Assembly: GCA_045646365.1 (NCBI GenBank)
Contig: JAZRKP010000083.1
Coordinates: forward strand, 62,001 to 126,000
From: SIG454 sp045646365
GTDB lineage: Bacteria > Bacillota > Clostridia > Monoglobales > Monoglobaceae
DNA length: 64,000 nt
Direction of reading: 5' to 3'
In this document: positions 42,510-50,950 of the stretch, in pieces
Layout: each line of letters starts with the position of its first letter
How positions within the stretch are numbered: the stretch's first letter is position 1
Position numbers and translations under genes: made by a program
Notes under the pieces: generated by a model
What the model was told of the DNA's origin: nothing
Databases searched by the model: none
The model's input: the letters and a program-made list of their open reading frames with translations, nothing else

Positions 42510-43459
42510 TGGGATACAATATTGGAGATAAGATTGCAACTCGAGAAGCATACGGAAAAGCTTTGGCTGAATTTGGTGCTAATGAAAATATAGTTGTTTT
42601 GGACGCTGACCTTTCTAAGTCAACAAAGACAGATTCCTTTAAGAAAACTTATCCTGAACGATTCATAAATATGGGTATCGCAGAAGGAAATATGATGTCA
42701 ACTGCGGCAGGCCTTGCGTCTTGTGGTAAGATTGTTTTTGCAAGCTCCTTTGCAATGTTTGCTGCAGGCAGAGCCTTTGAACAGATAAGAAACTCAATAG
42801 GATACCCTAAACTAAATGTTAAAATCGGTGCAACTCATGCGGGAATTTCTGTTGGTGAAGATGGTGCAACACACCAGTGTCTTGAAGATTTGGGAATTAT
42901 GAGAACTATCCCGAATATGATTATCCTGAATCCTGCAGATGCGACAGAATCAAGGCTTGCTGTTAAGGCTGCAATAGAATATGACGGACCTGTTTATTTA
43001 AGATTCGGCAGACTTGCAGTTCCTACAATCTTTGACGATACATATGATTTCCAGATTGGTAAAGGCGTATATCTTAAACAAGGAACGGATGTTACGATTA
43101 TTGCGACAGGACTCATGGTTCCTGAGGCAATCCGTGCTGCTGAAATTCTTGAAACAGAGGGGATAAATGCGGCTGTTATCAATATGGCAACAATTAAGCC
43201 GATAGACAGAGAAATTATTATTGATGCTGCAAAGAAAACAGGTGCGATTGTAACTGCGGAAGAACATAATATTATTGGTGGTTTGGGCAGCGCTGTTGCT
43301 GAGGTTGTTGGCGAAGAATGTCCTGTTCCTGTATTAAGAGTCGGAACAAAAGATGTGTTTGGTCGTTCAGGAAACCCGGCGGCACTCCTTAAACTTTACG
43401 GATTAGATGCTGATACTATTGTTAAAACTGCAATGGATGCAATAGAGAAAAAGAAATAA
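42509..43459 (+). CDS. tktB: Transketolase, C-terminal (pyrimidine-binding) subunit
   Basis: 316-residue C-terminal half. The Pyr domain has DADLSKSTKTDSF, MGIAEGNMMSTAAGLA and AGISVGEDGATHQ, with the Glu that activates TPP in INMGIAEGN. The C-terminal transketolase domain has EEHNIIGGLGSAVAE and RSGNPAALLKLYG. It pairs with the preceding gene. Confidence 0.93.
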   Translation: MGYNIGDKIATREAYGKALAEFGANENIVVLDADLSKSTKTDSFKKTYPERFINMGIAEGNMMSTAAGLASCGKIVFASSFAMFAAGRAFEQIRNSIGYPKLNVKIGATHAGISVGEDGATHQCLEDLGIMRTIPNMIILNPADATESRLAVKAAIEYDGPVYLRFGRLAVPTIFDDTYDFQIGKGVYLKQGTDVTIIATGLMVPEAIRAAEILETEGINAAVINMATIKPIDREIIIDAAKKTGAIVTAEEHNIIGGLGSAVAEVVGEECPVPVLRVGTKDVFGRSGNPAALLKLYGLDADTIVKTAMDAIEKKK

Positions 43460-43463
43460 TTTT

Positions 43464-43490
43464 ACAGAGTGCTGCTATGCAGCACTCTGT
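43464..43490. terminator. Perfect hairpin between transketolase and two-component genes
   Basis: 12-bp perfect stem (43464-43475 / 43479-43490), 3-nt loop TAT, followed only by TTTC. The short T run makes it a leaky terminator or an RNA processing/stability element. The response regulator RBS lies 12 nt further on. Confidence 0.6.
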
Positions 43491-43507
43491 TTCAAACGGA
43501 GGCAAAT

Positions 43508-44197
43508 ATGAAAGAATATAAAATGCTCATTGTTGAAGATGATTTGAATATTTGTGAGCTTGTAAGCTTATATGCCAAGAAAGAGGGATATATTGTTTCG
43601 ATTGCTAACGATGGAGATGATGCGATTGAAAAATTTAATATTGAGAGTCCGTCTATAATTATTCTGGATATAATGCTTCCTAAAAAAGATGGCTTGGAAG
43701 TTTGTCGGGAAATAAGAGAAAAAAGCTCTGTGCCGATTATTATGCTGACCGCAAGAGGTGAAACTTTCGATAAAGTACACGGTCTTGAAATAGGTGCTGA
43801 TGACTATATGGTTAAGCCTTTTGAAATGAAAGAGCTTATGGCAAGAGTAAAGGCGGTTCTTAGAAGAAGTGATAATAAAAACGAGGAGAGTAAGAGTGCT
43901 GAAATTTCTCTTGGTGAATTGAAAATTGACCAGACTAAGCACGAGGTTTCTATAAAAGGAAAACAAATTTCTCTACCATTGAAAGAGTTTGAATTACTGA
44001 CATTTTTTATGCAAAATGTTGGCAAGGTTTTCTCCAGAGAGCAGTTGCTTGAAAAAATCTGGGGTTATGAATTTGTTAAAGACAGCAGAACAGTTGATGT
44101 TCATATAAAACGATTGAGGGAAAAGATAGAGGGACCGCAAAATCCGTGGAAAATACATACGGTGTGGCGGGTTGGCTATAAATTTGAAATGAAGTAG
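43508..44197 (+). CDS. OmpR/PhoB-family response regulator
   Basis: 229 residues: receiver domain with acidic pocket VEDD, phospho-acceptor Asp in IIILDIMLPKKDG (about 52), Thr in IIMLTARG, and Lys in MVKPFEM. A winged-helix DNA-binding domain follows (about 130-229; PLKEFELL, RTVDVHIKRLREKIE, VWRVGYKFE). The start is ATG 43508 behind GGAGG; the frame upstream of it is the hairpin region. It is 8 bp from its histidine kinase and likely acts on the repeat box in front of htrA. Confidence 0.92.
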   Translation: MKEYKMLIVEDDLNICELVSLYAKKEGYIVSIANDGDDAIEKFNIESPSIIILDIMLPKKDGLEVCREIREKSSVPIIMLTARGETFDKVHGLEIGADDYMVKPFEMKELMARVKAVLRRSDNKNEESKSAEISLGELKIDQTKHEVSIKGKQISLPLKEFELLTFFMQNVGKVFSREQLLEKIWGYEFVKDSRTVDVHIKRLREKIEGPQNPWKIHTVWRVGYKFEMK

Positions 44198-44205
44198 TGG
44201 TGTAG

Positions 44206-45636
44206 ATGTTCAGAAAAACTATATTTACTAATATGATGTATATAACAATGATTACAGTTGTTATAGGAACAATTTTCCTGACAATTCTTCAATCGTTTCT
44301 CTTAACACAATATATGAAAACCAGCAGCGTTGCGAAGTTGAAGAAAGATGCACAGACAATAGTCAGGGTTGTAAATGACGAGGGAACTCTTAATAGTCAG
44401 TATATAAAGGATTTTCTTGAAGGATTTTCGGAAAGTTCTGACTATAACATTATCATTGTTGATAAAATGGGGAGAATTGCACTTGAAATTGCAACAGGTG
44501 AAGAGTTTAACAGGAAAACAAAATATATTGATAAGAGTTATCTTAGAGGGAGAGAATATACATTAAGAGGGAATCTGGACGGAATGTTCAAAACAGAAAT
44601 GGATATTTATGTTACTCCTATTGTTCAGGCTGATACATCAGGACAGTATTCTGTTCTTGGCGAAATTATAATCAGTACCCCTCAACCAACACAAAACGCT
44701 ATCAATAAGCAAATTATGAGGATAGCAATATATTCAACATCCATAGTTCTGATTCTTGCATTTATGTTCGCATACTATTCGGCAGGGAAAATAATAAGAC
44801 CAATAAAAATAATTGGTGAAAGTGCAAATAATTTTGCGAAAGGTGAATTCGAATCAAGAGTTCAACTCAGTAAAAGTGAAAGTCGGATTAAAGAACTAAA
44901 CGAGCTTGCTGAAACCTTTAATAATATGGCGTTTGAACTTGAAAGATTTGAGGAAATACGAGATAATTTTGTATCAGATGTCTCCCACGAACTAAGGACA
45001 CCTATGACAACAATTACAGGGTTTGTTGAGGCGATTCTTGATGGAACAATTCCGCCTGACAGAGAAGAAGAATATCTGAAAATTGTCTATGAGGAGTGTA
45101 AACGATTATCAAGACTTGTTAATTCTTTTCTTGATGTTACAAGAAATCTTAATCAGAAAATCAATTTGGATATATCAAGTTTCGATATAAACAGACTTAT
45201 TACTCAAACAGTTGTCGGGTTTGAAAAAAAGATTGACGATAAAAATATAATTGTAAATATTAATCTATGTGATGACTATTGTGCTGTTAAGGCCGACAAG
45301 GACGCAATCCAGAGAGTTATAACAAACTTGTTGGATAATGCGGTTAAATTCACAACAGAAAATGGAGAAATAGTCATAAAGGTTACCGAAAAACAGAACG
45401 AATATGAAATATCTGTAAAAAATACGGGAACTGGCTTTTCACCTGAAGAGGGTAAGTTTATTTTTGAAAGATTTTATAAAAAGGATAAATCCCGTTCGGA
45501 TAACAAAGAAGGAACAGGTATTGGCTTATATATTGTTAAATCAATTATAAATAGACACGGTAAATCAATAATTGCGACAGGTGCAGAGGGTGAGTTTGCT
45601 GAATTTAAATTTGCACTTGAGAAAGGTGAAATTTAA
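44206..45636 (+). CDS. Membrane sensor histidine kinase
   Basis: 476 residues: helix 1 (about 9-33), an extracytoplasmic sensor of about 130 residues, helix 2 (about 168-188) and a HAMP linker (IIRPIKIIGESANNFAKG). The dimerisation domain has DVSHELRTPMTTITG, with the phospho-His at about 261. The ATPase domain has VITNLLDNAVKFT, EGTGIGLYIVK and other Bergerat motifs. Forms a two-component pair with the gene upstream. The sensor domain is similar in size to those of secretion-stress and phosphate sensors; the signal is unknown. Confidence 0.92.
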   Translation: MFRKTIFTNMMYITMITVVIGTIFLTILQSFLLTQYMKTSSVAKLKKDAQTIVRVVNDEGTLNSQYIKDFLEGFSESSDYNIIIVDKMGRIALEIATGEEFNRKTKYIDKSYLRGREYTLRGNLDGMFKTEMDIYVTPIVQADTSGQYSVLGEIIISTPQPTQNAINKQIMRIAIYSTSIVLILAFMFAYYSAGKIIRPIKIIGESANNFAKGEFESRVQLSKSESRIKELNELAETFNNMAFELERFEEIRDNFVSDVSHELRTPMTTITGFVEAILDGTIPPDREEEYLKIVYEECKRLSRLVNSFLDVTRNLNQKINLDISSFDINRLITQTVVGFEKKIDDKNIIVNINLCDDYCAVKADKDAIQRVITNLLDNAVKFTTENGEIVIKVTEKQNEYEISVKNTGTGFSPEEGKFIFERFYKKDKSRSDNKEGTGIGLYIVKSIINRHGKSIIATGAEGEFAEFKFALEKGEI

Positions 45637-45638
45637 AG

Positions 45639-45692
45639 TTCACAAAAAATACACATTTAATTCACTTAAAAATAACATAAGATTAGTATTAT
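45639..45692 (+). promoter_or_regulatory. Four direct repeats with 11-bp period before htrA (Pho-box-like) and promoter
   Basis: Hexamers TTCACA (45639), TACACA (45650), TTCACT (45661) and ATAACA (45672) recur at exactly 11-bp steps separated by A/T-only 5-nt spacers. This is the layout bound by PhoP/PhoB-type regulators. TTCACT (45661-45666) with TAGTAT (45684-45689) at 17 bp could be the -35/-10 pair. The box starts 3 bp after the kinase stop codon, so the adjacent response regulator is the obvious candidate to bind it. Confidence 0.6.
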
Positions 45693-45725
45693 TTTATTAT
45701 TAAAAAGTCAGAAAGGAAAATGTAT

Positions 45726-46913
45726 ATGAGTAAACTTTTTGGATTTAATAGAAAAGCTGAGATGAGCGAAACTTGTGAGAAAAATGTAAATAAAAAGAAA
45801 ATATATACAACTATTATTGCACTTGTACTCAATGTTGCGATTGTATCAGCAGGGTTTGCTACAGGTTTTTTCTTTGGAGACACCGCAAGCGGAGTTACTA
45901 AAGTGACAGCCGAACTAAATGTTGTTGAGAATGAAGAAAATGACGAGACAAGAAGAGTCCTTACAACACAGGAAGTTGCAAAACTTGTTGGTCCGTCAGT
46001 TGTTGGAATTGTTTCAGAGGTAACCGTTGCAGATTTTTTCTGGGGAACTGAAGGTGTTTCCGAGTCATCAGGTTCTGGAATTATTTTCAAAAAGGATGGA
46101 AGCTTTTATTATATAATTACTAACAACCATGTTGTTGAAAATGCGTCAAAAGTATCAATACAGATTGCGGGCGATACCACATACGAGGGAGAAATTGTAG
46201 GAACTGATGCAAATACTGACCTTGCAGTTGTTAAAATATCAACAAAAGATGAATTGTCGGTTGCGAAGTTTGGCGACTCCTCAAAGATTGAGGTTGGTGA
46301 ACGAGCTATCGCAATAGGAAATCCGCTCGGAATGGAGTTCTTTGGTTCTATAACACAAGGTATTATCAGTGCGACAAATCGTAAGGTTAAGATGAGCGAG
46401 AATCTTACTATGAATTATATTCAGACAGATGCGGCTATAAACAGCGGTAACAGTGGTGGCGCATTGGTAAATGCTTACGGCGAGGTAATCGGTGTTAATT
46501 CAGCTAAAATTTCGTCCTCATCAGTAGAGGGAATGGGATTTGCAATCCCTATTTCTGAGGCAGAGGTTGTTGCTAATGATTTAGTGAAATATGGCTATGT
46601 TAAAGGAAGGCCTGTTATTGGAATCACAACAGTAGATGTTACTGCAAGTGTTGCAAAGCGTTACGGCTGGCCTGAGGGTATTTGGGTTAATTCAATTACT
46701 CCAGGAAGCGGTGCTCAGCAGGGTGGTCTGATGCGCGGAGATATTATTATTGAAGCTAATGGCGAAAAAGTAAGGTCAAACACAGAGCTCAATTCAATAA
46801 AGAACAAATTTAAACCGGGAGATAATCTTAAACTTAAAGTTTACAGAGAAAACAAGGGGGAGATTTCTGTAAGTGTTAAGTTGTCGGAAGATAACCCTTT
46901 AAACAGTAAATAA
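45726..46913 (+). CDS. htrA: HtrA/DegP-type membrane-anchored serine protease
   Basis: 395 residues: a short cytosolic N terminus, one membrane anchor (about 27-48), a trypsin-like domain with triad His (TNNHVVEN), Asp (NTDLAVVKI) and Ser (NSGNSGGAL), and a C-terminal PDZ domain (GAQQGGLMRGDIIIEANGEKV). It degrades or refolds misfolded proteins outside the membrane. The ATG at 45726 is 8 nt from AAAGGA; the one at 45720 is too close. Placement behind a two-component system resembles the CssRS-HtrA secretion-stress logic of Bacillus, useful to a cell exporting proteins of more than 1200 residues. Confidence 0.93.
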   Translation: MSKLFGFNRKAEMSETCEKNVNKKKIYTTIIALVLNVAIVSAGFATGFFFGDTASGVTKVTAELNVVENEENDETRRVLTTQEVAKLVGPSVVGIVSEVTVADFFWGTEGVSESSGSGIIFKKDGSFYYIITNNHVVENASKVSIQIAGDTTYEGEIVGTDANTDLAVVKISTKDELSVAKFGDSSKIEVGERAIAIGNPLGMEFFGSITQGIISATNRKVKMSENLTMNYIQTDAAINSGNSGGALVNAYGEVIGVNSAKISSSSVEGMGFAIPISEAEVVANDLVKYGYVKGRPVIGITTVDVTASVAKRYGWPEGIWVNSITPGSGAQQGGLMRGDIIIEANGEKVRSNTELNSIKNKFKPGDNLKLKVYRENKGEISVSVKLSEDNPLNSK

Positions 46914-46919
46914 AACAGT

Positions 46920-46947
46920 AAACCCCGTCCTTAAATGGACGGGGTTT
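46920..46947 (+). terminator. Terminator of htrA
   Basis: 11-bp GC-rich stem AAACCCCGTCC / GGACGGGGTTT with loop TTAAAT, followed by a modest T-rich tail. Confidence 0.8.
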
Positions 46948-46964
46948 AAATTTGACAAATAAAA

Positions 46965-46990
46965 AAACTTGACGATATTTCGTCAAGTTT
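46965..46990 (-). terminator. Terminator of rpsT
   Basis: 10-bp stem AAACTTGACG / CGTCAAGTTT, loop ATATTT. On the minus strand it ends in seven T. Confidence 0.88.
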
Positions 46991-46999
46991 TATAGTTAA

Positions 47000-47260
47000 C
47001 TAAGCAATCTTGTTAAGCATTGCAGCGTACTGGCTCTTTCTACGAGCAGCTGTATTCTTATGAAGAATACCCTTTGCAACAGCCTGGTCAGTCTTCTTAA
47101 CAACAAAAGAATATGCAACAGAGGCAGATTCTTTGCCCTCGTTAAGAGCAGCTTCGAACTTCTTTATAGCAGTTTTGAGCTGAGATTTAACCATCTGATT
47201 CTGAAGTGTCTTAGTCTTAATAACTTTAACTCTCTTTTTTGCTGATTTGATATTAGGCAT
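47000..47260 (-). CDS. rpsT: Ribosomal protein S20
   Basis: 86-residue basic 30S protein (PNIKSAKKRVKV, KTAIKKFEAAL, KGILHKNTAARRKSQYA). The true start at 47260 follows GGAGGTGAT; the 27 extra codons upstream in frame are leader and promoter. It is a single-gene unit with its own promoter and terminator. Confidence 0.96.
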   Translation of the reverse strand: MPNIKSAKKRVKVIKTKTLQNQMVKSQLKTAIKKFEAALNEGKESASVAYSFVVKKTDQAVAKGILHKNTAARRKSQYAAMLNKIA

Positions 47261-47312
47261 AATATCACCTCCGTTATCTAAATTTGACAGATTTCTCACA
47301 TCAGTATTTTCT

Positions 47313-47341
47313 ATTCTAACATAAACTTTATAAAAATGCAA
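47313..47341 (-). promoter_or_regulatory. Promoter for rpsT
   Basis: Minus strand TTGCAT (47336-47341), 17 bp, TAGAAT (47313-47318), leaving a leader of about 50 nt before the start codon. Confidence 0.6.
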
Positions 47342-47398
47342 GCTTTTTTTGAAAAAAAATTAAAAAATTTTATTTAGTTGAATTTATTTAAATTTTAA

Positions 47399-47427
47399 TT
47401 GACAAAATATGTAATAAGATATATTAT
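47399..47427 (+). promoter_or_regulatory. Promoter for the chromate-transporter pair
   Basis: TTGACA (47399-47404), 17 bp, TATTAT (47422-47427). Confidence 0.7.
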
Positions 47428-47459
47428 ATTTAGTGGATATTTTTAAGGAAGGTGAGTTA

Positions 47460-48002
47460 ATGAAAGGGCTTTTAAAACTATATTGGTCTTTCTTTAAAAT
47501 TGGCTTATTTACCTTTGGAGGCGGGTATGCTATGCTTCCCCTGATTCAAAAGGAAATAGTTGAAAAAGAAGGATGGGCGACAGAAGAAGAGGTTATGAAT
47601 TATTTCGCAGTTGGACAATGCACTCCCGGTGTCATAGCCGTAAACACAGCTACTTTCGTTGGACATAAGATAGGCAGAACATTGGGTGGAATTTTTGCAA
47701 CTATTGGTGTTATAACTCCTTCAATTATAATTATAACAATAATAGCACAATTCTTAAGACAATTTACGGAGGTTGAAGCAGTTGCCCACGCGTTTAACGG
47801 TATAAGGGTTGCTGTTTGTGTACTTATTTTAAATGCAGTTATTAAATTCTGGAAATCGGGGATAAAAAATATTGCTGGTGTATTGATTTTTTCTGTCGCA
47901 TTTTTTTTGTCGATTTTTCTTGATTTATCTTCCGTTTATATTGTTGTCGGTTCGCTTCTGAGTGGGATAATTATTGGTGCATGGAAGGAGAGGCGAAAAT
48001 AA
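47460..48002 (+). CDS. chrA: Chromate transporter family protein, first half (CHR)
   Basis: 180-residue short-chain CHR membrane protein: FKIGLFTFGGGYAMLPLI signature, then VGQCTPGVIAVNTATFVGHKIG and about five hydrophobic helices. Short CHR proteins come in pairs that together equal one long ChrA. Family members export chromate or move related anions; the true substrate here is uncertain. The frame can open at a GTG (47433), but the ATG at 47460 follows GGAAGGTGAG. It overlaps the next gene by one base. Confidence 0.85.
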   Translation: MKGLLKLYWSFFKIGLFTFGGGYAMLPLIQKEIVEKEGWATEEEVMNYFAVGQCTPGVIAVNTATFVGHKIGRTLGGIFATIGVITPSIIIITIIAQFLRQFTEVEAVAHAFNGIRVAVCVLILNAVIKFWKSGIKNIAGVLIFSVAFFLSIFLDLSSVYIVVGSLLSGIIIGAWKERRK

Positions 48003-48568
48003 TGGAGTATATTTTAGTATTTATAGAGTTTTTTAAAACAGGATTGTTTGCTGTGGGCGGAGGATTGGCAACACTTCCGTTCTTATATGATATGACAGAA
48101 AAATATGATTGGTTTACCAGTAATGATTTATCTAATATGATAGCAGTTTCAGAGTCAACTCCCGGACCTATTGGTGTTAATTGTGCAACCTATGCGGGAG
48201 TCAATGCTTTGGGAATATTTGGCGGTATAGTTTCAACAATGGGACTTGTTATGCCATCTTTATTGGTTATTCTTATAATCGCAAAAATTCTTGATAAGTT
48301 CCAGAACAATAAATTTGTTAATTATTCATTTGATGGTATAAGACCCGCTGTAACTGCTATGATTGCGGTTGCTTTTATAGATGTGTTCAAAACATCAATT
48401 TTAAGTTTAAACTTGTTTTCAAAAAGCGGACAATGGCTTGAATTCTTTAGTTTGCCTGCTGTTATACTATTTATTGCTTTGTTTTTACTTATGAAAAAAT
48501 TTAAAAAGATACATCCCATTGTATTTATTGTTTTATCGGGAATAATCGGAATAATATTTAAATTTTAA
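48002..48568 (+). CDS. chrA: Chromate transporter family protein, second half (CHR)
   Basis: 188-residue partner of the preceding gene, with FFKTGLFAVGGGLATLPFL and VSESTPGPIGVNCATYAGV. The two proteins are homologous to each other and their genes overlap as TAATG, so they probably form a heterodimer in the membrane. The ATG at 48002 is preferred over the in-frame ATG inside the first gene. Confidence 0.85.
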   Translation: MEYILVFIEFFKTGLFAVGGGLATLPFLYDMTEKYDWFTSNDLSNMIAVSESTPGPIGVNCATYAGVNALGIFGGIVSTMGLVMPSLLVILIIAKILDKFQNNKFVNYSFDGIRPAVTAMIAVAFIDVFKTSILSLNLFSKSGQWLEFFSLPAVILFIALFLLMKKFKKIHPIVFIVLSGIIGIIFKF

Positions 48569-48585
48569 AAATTAGTTGTAAATAC

Positions 48586-48614
48586 TTGCAAAATGAAGAA
48601 AAATGTAGTATAAT
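48586..48614 (+). promoter_or_regulatory. Promoter for pta-ackA
   Basis: TTGCAA (48586-48591), 17 bp, TATAAT (48609-48614), with an RBS GGAGGG before pta. Confidence 0.65.
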
Positions 48615-48661
48615 TATTAAGTTGATTATTTCAGTTAATTTAATTTTGGAGGGAATATATA

Positions 48662-49663
48662 ATGAGTAATTTCTTAGACACGATTAAAACTCGTGCAAAG
48701 GCTGACAAAAAAACTATTATTTTGCCTGAATCAATGGACAGAAGAACATTTGAGGCGGCAGAAACTGTTCTTAAAGAGGATATTGCAAACATAATCATCC
48801 TTGGCACACCGGAAGAGATTGAAGCTAACAGTAAAGGCCTTGATATTTCAAAGGCGACTATTATCAATCCTTATACATATGAAAAAACAGAAGAGTATTT
48901 AAATCTCTTTGTTGAGTTAAGAAAATCAAAAGGCCTTACATACGAAGAAGCTAAAGCTACAGCTCTTGGCGATTATATGTACTATGCTTGTCTTATGGTT
49001 AAAGCAGGCGATGCAGACGGTGTTGTATCCGGTGCTTGTCATTCAACTGCAAACACATTAAGACCAAGTCTTCAGATTATTAAAACAAAGCCGGGAATTA
49101 AGCTCGTTTCAGCTTTCTTTGTTATGGTTGTTCCTGATTGTGAATTTGGCTCAAATGGTACATTTATTTTTGCAGATAGCGGTCTTGAACAGAATCCTGA
49201 CCCTGAAAAACTTGCAGCTATTGCTGCTTGCTCTGCTGAATCATTTGAACTTTTAGCACAGGATACAGCGTATGTTGCAATGCTTTCTCATTCAACTAAG
49301 GGTAGTGCTAAACATGCTGATGTTGATAAAGTTGTTGAAGCAACAAGAATTTGTAAGGAACTTAACCCACAGCTTAATGTTGACGGAGAGTTGCAACTTG
49401 ATGCTGCCATTGTTCCAAGCGTTGGTGAGTCAAAGGCTCCTGGCAGCCCTGTTGCTGGTCGTGCTAATGTTCTCGTATTCCCTGACCTTGATGCAGGTAA
49501 TATCGGCTACAAATTAGTTCAAAGACTTGCTAAGGCGGAAGCATATGGTCCTATTACTCAAGGTATAGCAATGCCAATTAACGACCTTTCAAGAGGTTGT
49601 AGTGCTGACGATATTGTTGGTGTTGTTGCAATTACTGCTGTTCAGGCACAGGCAATGAAATAA
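48662..49663 (+). CDS. pta: Phosphate acetyltransferase
   Basis: 333-residue single-domain Pta: acetyl-CoA plus phosphate gives acetyl-phosphate. Seen: ILPESMDRRTFEAA, DGVVSGACHSTANTLRPSLQ, LSHSTKGSAKH, DGELQLDAAIVP, APGSPVAGRANVLVFPDLDAGNIGYK (in two conserved blocks) and YGPITQGI. It lacks the regulatory N-terminal domains of the enteric enzyme, as usual in Clostridia. Forms an operon with ackA for ATP-yielding acetate fermentation. Confidence 0.96.
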   Translation: MSNFLDTIKTRAKADKKTIILPESMDRRTFEAAETVLKEDIANIIILGTPEEIEANSKGLDISKATIINPYTYEKTEEYLNLFVELRKSKGLTYEEAKATALGDYMYYACLMVKAGDADGVVSGACHSTANTLRPSLQIIKTKPGIKLVSAFFVMVVPDCEFGSNGTFIFADSGLEQNPDPEKLAAIAACSAESFELLAQDTAYVAMLSHSTKGSAKHADVDKVVEATRICKELNPQLNVDGELQLDAAIVPSVGESKAPGSPVAGRANVLVFPDLDAGNIGYKLVQRLAKAEAYGPITQGIAMPINDLSRGCSADDIVGVVAITAVQAQAMK

Positions 49664-49690
49664 TAATAATTATATAAGGAGAGTTTAGTT

Positions 49691-50890
49691 ATGAAAATTT
49701 TAGTTATAAATGCCGGAAGTTCTTCTCTTAAGTATCAGCTTATTGATATGGATAAGAGTGAGGTTATGGCTAAAGGTCTTTGTGAGAGAATTGGTATCGG
49801 CGAATCAAAGCTTAATCATACTCCAAATGGTTGCGATAAAGTGGTTATCGAAAAGGATATGAAGGACCACGCAGATGCTATTAAAATGGTTCTCGATGCT
49901 CTTACTGACTCAAATCACGGCGTTATTGCAAGCATGGATGAAATCTCTGCTGTTGGTCATAGAGTTGTTCACGGCGGAGAAAAATTCAATAAATCTGTTA
50001 TTATCGATGCGGAAGTCAAAGCGGCGCTTGAAGAGTGTATTCCTTTAGCACCTCTTCATAATCCGGCAAATATTATCGGTATTGAAGCGTGTGAAAAGGC
50101 AATGCCGGGCGTTCCACAGGTTGGCGTTTTTGATACTGCTTTCCACCAGACTATGCCTAAGGAAGCTTATATGTACGGTATTCCATACGATATGTATGAG
50201 AAACACAGAATCAGAAGATATGGTTTCCACGGTACATCTCATAAATTTGTTTCTCAGCAGGCAGCATTGATGCTTAATAAACCGGCTGAAGACCTTAAGA
50301 TTATTACTTTCCACCTTGGAAACGGCTCAAGTATTACTGCTGTTGATGGCGGAAAATCTATTGATACATCAATGGGATTTACCCCTCTTGCAGGTGTTGT
50401 TATGGGAACCCGTTGCGGTGATATTGACCCTGCTATTGTTAAGTTTATTGCAGATACTGAGAAAGTTGACCTTAAAGAGGTTGATAATATCTTAAATAAG
50501 AAATCAGGGGTAGATGGTATTTCAGGTGTAAGCAGTGATTTCCGTGACCTTGAGGCGGCTGCAAAGGATGGGAACGAAAAGGCTCAGCTTGCTCTTGATA
50601 TGTTTGTTTACAGTGTTCGTAAGTTCCTTGGACAGTACATTGTTGCAATGGGCGGTGTTGATGCTATTGTTTTCACAGCAGGAATTGGTGAAAATACTGT
50701 TATGATAAGAGATATGATTCTTAAGAATACCGAATTCCTCGGAATTGAAATGGATAAAGCGAAGAATGAAAAGGCAATCAGAGGAGCACAAATGGATATT
50801 TCAACTGAAGCTTCAAAGGTAAGAATCCTTGTTATTCCTACAAACGAAGAACTTATGATTGCGAAAGAAACACAGGAATTGCTTAAGTAA
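49691..50890 (+). CDS. ackA: Acetate kinase
   Basis: 399-residue ASKHA-fold kinase that makes ATP from acetyl-phosphate and ADP. NAGSSSLKYQ at the N terminus, VGHRVVHGGEKF, FDTAFHQTMP, YGFHGTSHKFV, HLGNGSSITAV and FTAGIGEN are all present. 27 bp after pta; RBS AAGGAGAG. Confidence 0.97.
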   Translation: MKILVINAGSSSLKYQLIDMDKSEVMAKGLCERIGIGESKLNHTPNGCDKVVIEKDMKDHADAIKMVLDALTDSNHGVIASMDEISAVGHRVVHGGEKFNKSVIIDAEVKAALEECIPLAPLHNPANIIGIEACEKAMPGVPQVGVFDTAFHQTMPKEAYMYGIPYDMYEKHRIRRYGFHGTSHKFVSQQAALMLNKPAEDLKIITFHLGNGSSITAVDGGKSIDTSMGFTPLAGVVMGTRCGDIDPAIVKFIADTEKVDLKEVDNILNKKSGVDGISGVSSDFRDLEAAAKDGNEKAQLALDMFVYSVRKFLGQYIVAMGGVDAIVFTAGIGENTVMIRDMILKNTEFLGIEMDKAKNEKAIRGAQMDISTEASKVRILVIPTNEELMIAKETQELLK

Positions 50891-50903
50891 ATAAATTTAT
50901 TTT

Positions 50904-50933
50904 AAACAGGCGAACGATTTTGTTCGTCTGTTT
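50904..50933 (+). terminator. Hairpin terminator after ackA
   Basis: 12-bp stem AAACAGGCGAAC / GTTCGTCTGTTT (one G-U pair), loop GATTTT; only a short T tail, so some read-through into sigH is possible. Confidence 0.7.
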
Positions 50934-50950
50934 AGTTAATAGAGGAAACT

